DNA of 64,000 nt from JBBQIY01 sp964553035 (lineage in GTDB: Bacteria > Verrucomicrobiota > Kiritimatiellia > RFP12 > UBA3636): the NCBI GenBank assembly GCA_964553035.1, contig CAZKJH010000003.1:1-64000 (forward strand), written 5' to 3'. Below the pieces are notes generated by a model that saw only the letters and a list, made by a program, of their open reading frames with translations, was not told where the DNA came from and made no database searches. Below, piece by piece: positions 39,157 to 46,772 of this stretch. Position 1 is the first letter of the stretch. Each line of letters opens with the position of its first letter. The position numbers and the translations under genes were made by a program.

Positions 39157-40268
39157 TCCCGCTAGAAACCATTCTCGAACGAGCAAAAGCCAATCCCCAC
39201 GCCTTGTCGCGCGATGAACTTGCGCTTCTGCTCTCACTGACCGCCCCCGCCGATCTGCAGAAACTGCATGATGCGGCTTACGAGGTCAAATGCCGCTACG
39301 CAGGTAAAATCGTCAGCTTCCGCGGAATCATCGAGATGGGCAATGTCTGCTCGAAAGACTGTTTCTACTGCGGCATCCGTAAAGGCAACGCCAAGGTCGA
39401 ACGCTTCCAGCTCGACGAGGCCACGATCTTGCGCGGCATCAAACGCACCCTCGACATGGAATACGGCTCGCTGGTACTCCAGTCCGGCGAACTCGAATCC
39501 GAAGCGCATACCGCCTTCATCGAAAATATCCTGCACCGCATCTCGGAAATGTCGGACGGCAAACTCGGCGTTACCCTTTCCCTTGGAGAACAGTCGGACG
39601 AAACCTTCTGGCGCTGGCGTGCCGCTGGTGCGCATCGCTACCTGCTCCGCATCGAATCGTCGAATCCGGAAATCTACGCCAGACTTCATCCCGCCGACCA
39701 CAGCTTTGAACGTCGCGTGGATTGCCTGCGTCTGCTACGCAAACACGACTACCAGGTCGGCAGTGGCGTCATGAGCGGTCTTCCCGGACAGACCAGCGAC
39801 GATCTGGCCAACGACATTGTGTTCTTCCGCGAAATGGATCTCGACATGATCGGCATGGGCCCGTACATACCGCATCACGACACACCGCTCGGACAGGACA
39901 TCCCCTTCACGCCGGAGTATGCAGCCGACCATCTGCGCCTCGGCCTCAACATGATCTCGGCCACCCGTCTCTTCCTGCACGATGTCAACATCGCCGCCAC
40001 CACGGCGCTGCAGGCACTCGCCGATGATGGTCGCGAACAAGGCATTCTTGCCGGGGCCAACATCGTGATGCCCAACGTCACCGACACCGAATACCGTCGC
40101 AACTACCAGCTCTACGAGAACAAGCCCTGCCTCGACGAAAACTCAGAGCAATGCCGCTACTGCCTTGCCCGCCGACTCGAAAAAATCGGCGAAACCGTCA
40201 ACTGGAACCACCGCGGCGATTCGCCTCACTACGCCGCCCGGCACGAGAATGACGAACGGAGGAAATAG
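39153..40268 (+). CDS. hydE: HydE-like radical SAM enzyme
   Basis: HydE helps build the 2Fe subcluster of [FeFe] hydrogenase. The 371-residue protein has the radical SAM motif C66-S-K-D-C70-F-Y-C73, followed by IRKGN, and the C-terminal ending CRYCLARRLEKIGETVNWNHRGDSPHY, partly typical of HydE. The barrel region includes LSLGEQSDETFWRWRAAGAHRYLLRIESSNP. HydF, HydG and a hydrogenase are not in the window. Start and stop overlap by ATGA with the MnmA-like gene, an unusual pairing. A different member of the HydE/BioB/PylB family is possible. Confidence 0.82.
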   Translation: MIPLETILERAKANPHALSRDELALLLSLTAPADLQKLHDAAYEVKCRYAGKIVSFRGIIEMGNVCSKDCFYCGIRKGNAKVERFQLDEATILRGIKRTLDMEYGSLVLQSGELESEAHTAFIENILHRISEMSDGKLGVTLSLGEQSDETFWRWRAAGAHRYLLRIESSNPEIYARLHPADHSFERRVDCLRLLRKHDYQVGSGVMSGLPGQTSDDLANDIVFFREMDLDMIGMGPYIPHHDTPLGQDIPFTPEYAADHLRLGLNMISATRLFLHDVNIAATTALQALADDGREQGILAGANIVMPNVTDTEYRRNYQLYENKPCLDENSEQCRYCLARRLEKIGETVNWNHRGDSPHYAARHENDERRK

Positions 40269-40541
40269 TTTTTGGAATTGGGTTTTTGACAAGATTGCAA
40301 TACCCACTCCACTAAGCTTCTTGTTCTTCTCGCCCTTCCGGTTAAAAACCCTTCGCCACTCACCTCAGCCTCCTCTGCACATTAAACAATTCGTATAATC
40401 CGTGTTTAATCCGTGAATCACGATGCACGCCCCTCGCTTTAGCTGCTCTAAAATACCACCCGAAAAGCCAAGCTACGTTTAAACCGAAAGTATTACTTTA
40501 CATTTAGACGTCCTAAGCGCCAAAAAACTCACGTCATCCGG

Positions 40542-40573
40542 AATTAAAATTGAACTTTAATTTTGCATAATTT
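40542..40573. repeat. AT-rich dyad repeat, copy 1
   Basis: A 32-base sequence 28/32 identical to 40654-40685. Its core is a dyad of two 10-base arms, AATTAAAATT and AACTTTAATT, around a single G, with one mismatch. Its TTTAATTTTGCAT (40556-40568) is the exact complement of ATGCAAAATTAAA at 40648-40660. Confidence 0.85.
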
Positions 40574-40653
40574 CATTTATATCATTGGATGTAAGTACTT
40601 TACCATGTAATACTTTTTATAAATAGCGTTTATTTTCACTAACTTTTATGCAA

Positions 40654-40685
40654 AATTAAAATTGAATTTTAATTTCGCGTATTTT
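40654..40685. repeat. AT-rich dyad repeat, copy 2 (putative operator)
   Basis: The core dyad is perfect: arms AATTAAAATT and AATTTTAATT around one G. It ends just upstream of TATGAT (40690-40695) and of the ATPase gene start, so a protein bound here would cover the -35 region. Confidence 0.85.
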
Positions 40686-40721
40686 ATGGTATGATATTTT
40701 CACTTCACAAGGAGACCGTCA

Positions 40722-41906
40722 ATGATCTATCGAAATATTACTCCTCATCTGGAAAAACTCGCTACCTTGTTCCCAGTTGTTACGATCCTCGGGCCTCGGC
40801 AGTCGGGAAAGACAACGCTGGCGCGTATGACATTCAAAAACTATTCATACGCCAACCTCGAATTGCCGCCGGTGCGGCAGCTTGCACGCGAAGACCCACA
40901 AACTTTTTTTGTTAACTTTCCGGCCCCCTTGATCATCGATGAAGTCCAACATGCCCCTGAGTTGCTGAGCTATATTCAGGTTTTCGTTGACGAGCACAAA
41001 GCGCGTGGGCAATACATTTTGACGGGATCACATCAGCCACTCCTTCAGGCAAAAGTCACCCAGTCGCTGGCAGGACGTACCGCCTTGCTGACACTGCTCC
41101 CACTCTCTTTGCCCGAACTTGCCAATGCTGGATTTTCAATGGACAGGGACGAGTGGCTATTTAAAGGATTCATGCCCAGGATTTATGATGAGTCAATTCC
41201 GCCGACATTGCTCTATGAGAACTACTACCGGACCTACGTCGAACGAGACGTCCGGCAACTCATCAACGTGAAAGATCAAAATGCTTTTGAAACGTTCGTA
41301 CGCTTTCTCGCAGGGCGTGTGGGGCAGGTGGTCAATCTCGAAAGCATGTCCAACGACATCGGCGTCTCGTCCCCCACCTTGGCCGCATGGCTTTCCGTGC
41401 TCGAAGCGAGTTATATCGTTTTCAAGCTCCATCCCTATTACAACAATTTCGGGAAACGACTGATCAAATCCCCAAAAATCTACTTCACGGATGTGGGTCT
41501 GGCGTCGTACCTGCTTCGAATTGAAAATCGTGATCAAATCGCTCGGGATCCGCTTATCGGAGGCCTTTTCGAGAATCTTGTCGTACTCGAGGCACTCAAG
41601 GCACGTTACAATGCAGGGCTTTCTCCTGATTTATATTACTTCAGGGATAGCAGTGGACTTGAGATCAACTTGATTCTGGATCAGGCACGCCAACTACACG
41701 CCTTCGAAATCAAATCGTCCAGGACGTGGAACTCAGCATTCGGAAAGAATATGGGGAAATTCCGTGAAAGAATTTCCAGCCTTCTTTCATCCACAGTTAT
41801 CTATTCAGGTGAGCCCATAGCTGGCAGCGAAAGCCGCCCCTCATGCGTCCACTTCACTAACACAGCAAGCCTGTTTGTCAAGACGCCAGAAAGCGTTGGG
41901 CCTTAG
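40722..41906 (+). CDS. AAA ATPase with C-terminal DUF4143 (PD-(D/E)XK-like) domain
   Basis: The 394-residue protein has Walker A LGPRQSGKTTLAR (about 24-36), Walker B LIIDEVQHAPEL, sensor YILTGSHQ, the central winged-helix segment and a C-terminal DUF4143 nuclease-fold region with SSGLEINLILDQ and HAFEIKSS, in which D/E-x-K type residues are present. This large bacterial and archaeal family has no settled role and is common in accessory regions. AAGGAG precedes the ATG. Base composition upstream and repeats downstream support a transferred island. Confidence 0.88.
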   Translation: MIYRNITPHLEKLATLFPVVTILGPRQSGKTTLARMTFKNYSYANLELPPVRQLAREDPQTFFVNFPAPLIIDEVQHAPELLSYIQVFVDEHKARGQYILTGSHQPLLQAKVTQSLAGRTALLTLLPLSLPELANAGFSMDRDEWLFKGFMPRIYDESIPPTLLYENYYRTYVERDVRQLINVKDQNAFETFVRFLAGRVGQVVNLESMSNDIGVSSPTLAAWLSVLEASYIVFKLHPYYNNFGKRLIKSPKIYFTDVGLASYLLRIENRDQIARDPLIGGLFENLVVLEALKARYNAGLSPDLYYFRDSSGLEINLILDQARQLHAFEIKSSRTWNSAFGKNMGKFRERISSLLSSTVIYSGEPIAGSESRPSCVHFTNTASLFVKTPESVGP

Positions 41907-41930
41907 ATAAGATTATAGCAGCGCCATTCC

Positions 41931-42169
41931 CTGTGGCAAAGTGGACACCCTGCCACAGGCATCTCCGCATCCGCACCACACGCCGAGCGGCTGGGTGGCA
42001 GCCTCATCTCGTATTGTAATCTCGACATTTAGTTCAAGATTACGGTGGCGTAATTGCCTGTGGCAAAGTGGACACCCTGCCACAGGCATCTCCGCATCCG
42101 CACCACACGCCGAGCGGCTGGGTGGCAGCCTCATCTCGTATTGTAATCTCGACATTTAGTTCAAGATTA
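41931..42169. repeat. 127-bp tandem repeat, two copies
   Basis: Bases 41931-42042 and 42058-42169 are identical over 112 bases, with period 127; the 15 bases after each copy have diverged. A similar 22-base tail (41909-41930) precedes copy 1, suggesting a lost earlier copy. Each copy begins with CTGTGGCA, complemented by TGCCACAG eighteen bases on, forming a small hairpin. Reading frames through it are open on the minus strand only because the repeat has few stops. Confidence 0.9.
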
Positions 42170-42300
42170 TAATGACGAGATTGCTTGTGTCCATAATCGG
42201 TCAGCCATCGGGGGGATGGGTGAAAGTATTTTGCGGGGGTGACGCCTGAGATCTGCTCTGCTGTGCTATCAACCCAGTTGTCGCAATAAGCGCGGTGCGG

Positions 42301-42330
42301 TTTTAAACACAGAGAGTTGGAGACACAGAG
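42301..42330 (+). repeat. Left 30-bp inverted repeat
   Basis: Starts TTTTAAACACAGAGAGTT and pairs with the complement at 42629-42658, 28 of 30 bases. Confidence 0.85.
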
Positions 42331-42628
42331 ATTGAGCCACTGGGAGCGATATGCTTCCAGCCTGTGCAAACGACAAACAGGCAAGATGCCTGTTCTCCCA
42401 GTAGGGCAACATTTTTCTGTCCACCCATTTTTCTGTCCCTCTCTACACTAAAACAAGGGGCATATCTCTAGAAATCCCCGATACCGATTTTTCGTTTTGG
42501 ATCCCGATACCGATACCGATTTCGATTACAGACGCGGAGGTCTGCATCGCTCCAGTTTTCTAGTAAAACAAGAGACAGGCGTCTAGAAATTGCGGCCAAT
42601 CAGGAGATTGGCTCTCCTATTCCCATCC

Positions 42629-42658
42629 CTCTGTGCCTCAAACTCTCTGTGTTTAAAA
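42629..42658 (-). repeat. Right 30-bp inverted repeat
   Basis: Ends in CTCTCTGTGTTTAAAA, the complement of the left repeat at 42301-42330. Confidence 0.85.
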
Positions 42659-42726
42659 CCCAAACCCCATTACCCACATACTTGCCCCCGGTCACTGACC
42701 GATTACGAGTTTCATCTGAAAAACAC

Positions 42727-42755
42727 TTGTCTTCTCGAGAACGAATGGTTATGCT
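42727..42755 (+). promoter_or_regulatory. Sigma-70-like promoter of nagA
   Basis: TTGTCT (42727-42732), a 17-base spacer and TATGCT (42750-42755), giving a leader of about 55 bases before the nagA start. Confidence 0.55.
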
Positions 42756-42818
42756 TTGGATCACCTCTATATGATGGAGGCTGATACAAAGGACGGCTAT
42801 GACGAAGGGAGATTATTG

Positions 42819-43901
42819 ATGAATCGACGCGCTATTATTGGTGATCTTGTGTTGCCAGACCGCATCCTGCGAGGTGGAGCGGTCGTTATTGCAGACGGCG
42901 TTATCGAATACGCAGGCCCGGCGGACAGCGTTGCGTTGCCCGACAACCAGATTCGAACGGGCGGGCGGCTCGTGGCACCGGGCTTTGTTGACATTCATTG
43001 TCATGCGGGAGCTGGAGTTATGTCGCACGATGATCCCGCTGCCGTGGCAGCGTATCACCGCCGCCACGGAACGACGGGATTGCTGCTTTCGTTTTATCGT
43101 AATCTCTCAAATGACCAAGTGCTGGAAGGGTTACGGAAAATCGCGGCATGTCAGGCACCGAATGTGTTGGGCGTTCACATGGAGGGGCCATACCTTAACC
43201 CGGAATACGGAGCCAGAAAGCAGCCATTTTCGTCTGTTGATCCGGTTTTTTATCGTCAGGTCATCAATTCCGGGCTTGTTCGTCAATGGACTTATGCTCC
43301 GGAAATGCCTGGCACTTCTGCCTTTGCACGCGAAATTGCGGCGGCAGGCATCGTGCCTGCAATCGGCCATAGTGCGGCTTCGCCTGCCGAAGTGGATCAG
43401 GCGGTCTGTGACGGTGCCCGCATCGTTACACATTTGATGAACGCCACGGGTTGCAGTATATCACCAACGCGCTACGGTGGAACGATCGAGGTCTCGTTTG
43501 ATCTCGCGGCGATGCGCCATGACAAGATGTTCTTCGAGGTTATCTTCGACCGTGAGGGTATACACGTCCGGCGCGAGATGATCGAATTCATTCTGAAGAC
43601 GGCTGGGGTAGATTTTGTGGTGGGTATTACGGATTGTGCGGCGGGTGGACTAGATGTCGATGACGGCCGGGATGTGATCGGCGAGGGTCGCGCATTGTCC
43701 GGTACCCGATTGACAATGAGCGGTGTGGCACGCAACTTCCTTTCGCTTGGTATGCCGCTTCAAGATGTCTTTAAGATTGTCGCGCTCAATCCCGCGCGTG
43801 CGATTGGAATGGATGATCGTGTTGGGAGTCTGGCGCAAGGTCGGCGCGCTGACCTCCTGTTGATTGATGCCGAATTAAATAAAGTAGAGGTGGTTACCTG
43901 A
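42819..43901 (+). CDS. nagA: N-acetylglucosamine-6-phosphate deacetylase
   Basis: NagA removes the acetyl group from GlcNAc-6-P in amino-sugar and cell-wall recycling. The 360-residue protein is an amidohydrolase with the metal motif H60-C-H62, metal-binding Glu122 (HMEGPYLNP), GHSAAS, THLMNA and the catalytic Asp in GITDCAAGG. The ATG at 42819 follows AAGGGAG by eight bases; the frame runs further upstream but without a ribosome-binding site. nagB is not in the window. It converges on the GH20-like gene, suggesting both handle amino sugars. Confidence 0.93.
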   Translation: MNRRAIIGDLVLPDRILRGGAVVIADGVIEYAGPADSVALPDNQIRTGGRLVAPGFVDIHCHAGAGVMSHDDPAAVAAYHRRHGTTGLLLSFYRNLSNDQVLEGLRKIAACQAPNVLGVHMEGPYLNPEYGARKQPFSSVDPVFYRQVINSGLVRQWTYAPEMPGTSAFAREIAAAGIVPAIGHSAASPAEVDQAVCDGARIVTHLMNATGCSISPTRYGGTIEVSFDLAAMRHDKMFFEVIFDREGIHVRREMIEFILKTAGVDFVVGITDCAAGGLDVDDGRDVIGEGRALSGTRLTMSGVARNFLSLGMPLQDVFKIVALNPARAIGMDDRVGSLAQGRRADLLLIDAELNKVEVVT

Positions 43902-43931
43902 ACGTAGTGCGCAGTCGCTTCTGTCAGAGAC

Positions 43932-46769
43932 TCACTTGTCAAACACCAGCCATGCCATCCGTTCCTCTCCTGAATCGATCGGTGGCGGTAGTAGGGTCTG
44001 CGACTCATAGCCGCCCAGCAGATCCGCGACACGTGTGACACCGAACCTAAGTGCCCTGCACGTCTTGCGTTCAATTCCGAGCGAAGCAAAAGGCAGCCGC
44101 AGGGTCACCGCCCAGTAGTCCGGTCCTTGCGTGGCTTGAGCAGTCCAGCGATGATTCTTCGGTGACCCCAGAGTACTGAGGCGCTCTTCTCCTCCAACAG
44201 GATTGACATCGTTCATGGCACGCCCCGCGTAGAACTCGCGGGCGCCAAGCGAATTGACCATGAATCCACGGCTTTCCTCGAACTGGCTGGGGTACACGAC
44301 GAAATGCACTTGATCATCGGGCCCAAGATCGTTTGGATCAAGCGGGTCGGCTCGCACAAGCTCCATACGCGGCTCGCGGCACATAATCCCGACGTAGAGC
44401 CCTGCGTCGTCATAGCCGGCACGCCAGGTCGTAACCCGTCCGGTTTTCATTTTATCCGGAGCGACATGCAGAGGCGGAGCTTCCGGTAGCGAATCCCACT
44501 CGCCCCCTGCGGGAGATCCATTGATCTTGGGTGCTTGAGTAACCCTCTGACACCGGTACACGTAGCCACCCGGTGCTTCGCCGATATAGGCGGGAAAGAG
44601 CGGACAGCCTGGCTTCAGCCGCCGGGCAACGCGTGGGAATTCCTTTGCCAACAGTGTCTTCAATTCACGCATGCGCCAGCGAATCAGCTCCGGGAAGTAC
44701 TTGAAGGCTCCAGCCTCCGGGCAATAGCCGAGGCGCGGATTCCGTTCGACCAGCGGCAGCAGCAGCCGGTCTACTTCGATCTCGCGCCTCACAAGCGTCC
44801 TCATGGTGTCCAGCAACGTGCGACGCTTGTTGCCGCAACTGTGGGCCAGTCGTTCACGCAGGGCATAGAATGTCAGAATGTTGACGCCGCTTTCGAAGTG
44901 CAGTTCCAGTACCCGGGCCAGATCGATCTGTCGCTGACGCTCTCGATTCCCGATGGCGGTCGGATGCAAGGCTTCCAGCAGGCGCACACCACGCCCCCAG
45001 CGATCGCGCATGCGAGTGCACAACGTGATGATTTCGCTGAGCGTGTGATAGCCCGTGCAATTTCCGATGATGTCGCCACCCGGCGAATCCGGACGCCAGT
45101 TGCCGCCCAATTTTAAGCCACGGGGCTCAAGGTAGAGCGGCCATACCGGGCCGTTGTGCATAGGGCCAAAATAGCTGAACCCGATGGACACCGGATAGTG
45201 GGCGTAGGCGGCACTGAAATGCTTCCAGGCGCGCACAACCGTTGGAGCGTGGATCCCCCAGTCGCGGCGTGCCTGGCGATCAAGAAAGGCCGCTTCTGTA
45301 TCCGGAAGAGGCGCGAAGGCAAGGTCGCCTGCGGCTCGGTTCATCAACGACGGATCGTTGCCGGAGCCCCAGTTCTGTAAAGCACCGCTAACGCCCAGCG
45401 CATGCATACCCTGAAACCGCTGGTAGAGGTTTCTAGGCACCGGGATGTAGGGGACGCTGGCCAGTTCATGCGAACAGCCAGCCATGATCTTGGCGTAAAC
45501 CGTCGTACCTTTTGCTCGGGCCGCTTGCGCACAGTCGCGGAACAGGGTACTCGGTCCCGGAACGGACAACCAATAATCGTCCGCGCGCCGAATCTTTCCC
45601 AACTGGCGAACCTTCGCCGCGCTATCGTAGTTGTGCAGGAGGACGACCTTCGGAGGGACATGCGCCGCAGCATCGCGAGTCAGGCGCTCTCCCCAGCAAA
45701 CGTATTGCGAGTAAGGCCAAGCGATGAACTCCGCTTCAGGATCGGCGGTGTGAACGCCGCGTTCCATCGCCGCCAACGTATCGCGCAGCACGTCCCGTGG
45801 AGCACGCTTCGAACAGCGGGGGCAGCGGCTCGGACGGACTCTCGCCTCATAAGACCCCGAGTAGCAGTGCGTGGACCGTTCGCCGACGCAGATGACGATC
45901 AGTCCGCCCAGACCTGGTGCTCCGGCCATGAGCTTCCGGAATCCTTCGGCAAGGGCATCGCAGCCCTGCTTCGTGCTGGTGCAGTAGTAGGTTATCCCGT
46001 GCGCATCGCCGCCCAGCAGATGCGGATGTTTCGCACGCAATGGGCTGCCCGCCGAAAATGATTTCGGCTCATTGAGGTAAAGATAAAGCCGGATGCCATA
46101 GCGTGCGTAACGCCGCACGCGCTCCCGGAGTGCCTCAAACAGAGATTCTGGTGGTGCCTCGAACTCCGGCACGATACGATGAGGATAGAGCAACTCCATC
46201 GGCAACATCACGCCGTTGACACCTTCGTGCGCCAGTCGGTTCAGGAACTCATCCGGAAGAATATCGAGCCCGATGTGGTCGAACATGCCTACGTGGAATT
46301 CGATCCGGCGACGGATAACCGCCGTACGCGTGATGACTTGCACGGGCAGAAACGGGCCACCACGCCGCAGCATTTCGTCTTCCAGATAAACTAGCGCACG
46401 GCGAAACCCTTCTGTGCTGCCGCTCAACACGACGCAGTCTGTCCGGCCGATTTCGATTCGGTAGGATTCATCGCATGATTCGCCGGTACACCTGAACCGC
46501 AGCCGATAGTCTCCGGTTTCCGGGATACCCGCCGCATGCAGGAAACGCTTGAAGTCCTGAAAGGCGGTTTCCAGTAGCCCGTCCGGATCGGACGGCCCTC
46601 CATCCACCGTAACGCCGCTGGTCAGCGACACCTCGTCGACTCGCGGCTGTGTGCGTTCCCACTGAATCGGCTCGCCATGCAAGGGCTCGGTCAGCTCGTG
46701 CAGAAAAGTAGTGTCCAGTGGCTGGTCAGGGATAGGGTAAAAATAGCGGGAGTGGATTGGTTTAGTCAT
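43932..46769 (-). CDS. GH20-like hydrolase with C-terminal CBM9-like domain
   Basis: This 945-residue protein has an N-terminal beta-N-acetylhexosaminidase-like domain (about 40-160, with VVLSGSTEGFRRALVYLEDEML), a TIM-barrel region (about 165-520) with a CPRCSK zinc-finger-like site, a helical segment, and a C-terminal domain of carbohydrate family 9 type from about residue 755 (PKINGSPAGGEWDSLPEAP; DDAGLYVGIMCREPRM). No signal peptide is evident, so it may act in the cytoplasm. The exact substrate is unknown; position next to nagA suggests amino-sugar glycans. It starts three bases after the GH95-like gene. Confidence 0.6.
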   Translation of the reverse strand: MTKPIHSRYFYPIPDQPLDTTFLHELTEPLHGEPIQWERTQPRVDEVSLTSGVTVDGGPSDPDGLLETAFQDFKRFLHAAGIPETGDYRLRFRCTGESCDESYRIEIGRTDCVVLSGSTEGFRRALVYLEDEMLRRGGPFLPVQVITRTAVIRRRIEFHVGMFDHIGLDILPDEFLNRLAHEGVNGVMLPMELLYPHRIVPEFEAPPESLFEALRERVRRYARYGIRLYLYLNEPKSFSAGSPLRAKHPHLLGGDAHGITYYCTSTKQGCDALAEGFRKLMAGAPGLGGLIVICVGERSTHCYSGSYEARVRPSRCPRCSKRAPRDVLRDTLAAMERGVHTADPEAEFIAWPYSQYVCWGERLTRDAAAHVPPKVVLLHNYDSAAKVRQLGKIRRADDYWLSVPGPSTLFRDCAQAARAKGTTVYAKIMAGCSHELASVPYIPVPRNLYQRFQGMHALGVSGALQNWGSGNDPSLMNRAAGDLAFAPLPDTEAAFLDRQARRDWGIHAPTVVRAWKHFSAAYAHYPVSIGFSYFGPMHNGPVWPLYLEPRGLKLGGNWRPDSPGGDIIGNCTGYHTLSEIITLCTRMRDRWGRGVRLLEALHPTAIGNRERQRQIDLARVLELHFESGVNILTFYALRERLAHSCGNKRRTLLDTMRTLVRREIEVDRLLLPLVERNPRLGYCPEAGAFKYFPELIRWRMRELKTLLAKEFPRVARRLKPGCPLFPAYIGEAPGGYVYRCQRVTQAPKINGSPAGGEWDSLPEAPPLHVAPDKMKTGRVTTWRAGYDDAGLYVGIMCREPRMELVRADPLDPNDLGPDDQVHFVVYPSQFEESRGFMVNSLGAREFYAGRAMNDVNPVGGEERLSTLGSPKNHRWTAQATQGPDYWAVTLRLPFASLGIERKTCRALRFGVTRVADLLGGYESQTLLPPPIDSGEERMAWLVFDK

Positions 46770-46772
46770 ATT

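Larger units (their letters stand above)
40269..40721. other. AT-rich intergenic region before the ATPase gene
   Basis: About 450 bases, turning strongly AT-rich from 40480. No gene is seen. It holds two near-identical 32-base direct repeats with internal dyads and a promoter-like TATGAT at 40690-40695. Confidence 0.7.
42194..42705. mobile_element. Gene-free element with nested inverted repeats (MITE-like)
   Basis: Outer ends are the 11-mer TAATCGGTCAG (42194-42204) and its exact complement (42695-42705). Inside, 42301-42330 and 42629-42658 are 30-base inverted repeats matching at 28 positions. The interior holds direct repeats around AAAACAAG...TCTAGAAAT and GATACCGAT blocks. No protein is encoded. 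It may be a non-autonomous mobile element or a relic. The outer 11-mer also forms the hairpin at the window start. Confidence 0.55.

Noticed and set aside
41913..42155. 80-residue minus-strand frame and similar frames in the 127-bp repeat
   Set aside because: The frames exist because the repeat has few stops; the peptides are copies of the repeat with no ribosome-binding site.
41931..42169. Possible CRISPR array
   Set aside because: Two long, near-contiguous copies with no spacers of constant length and no cas genes.
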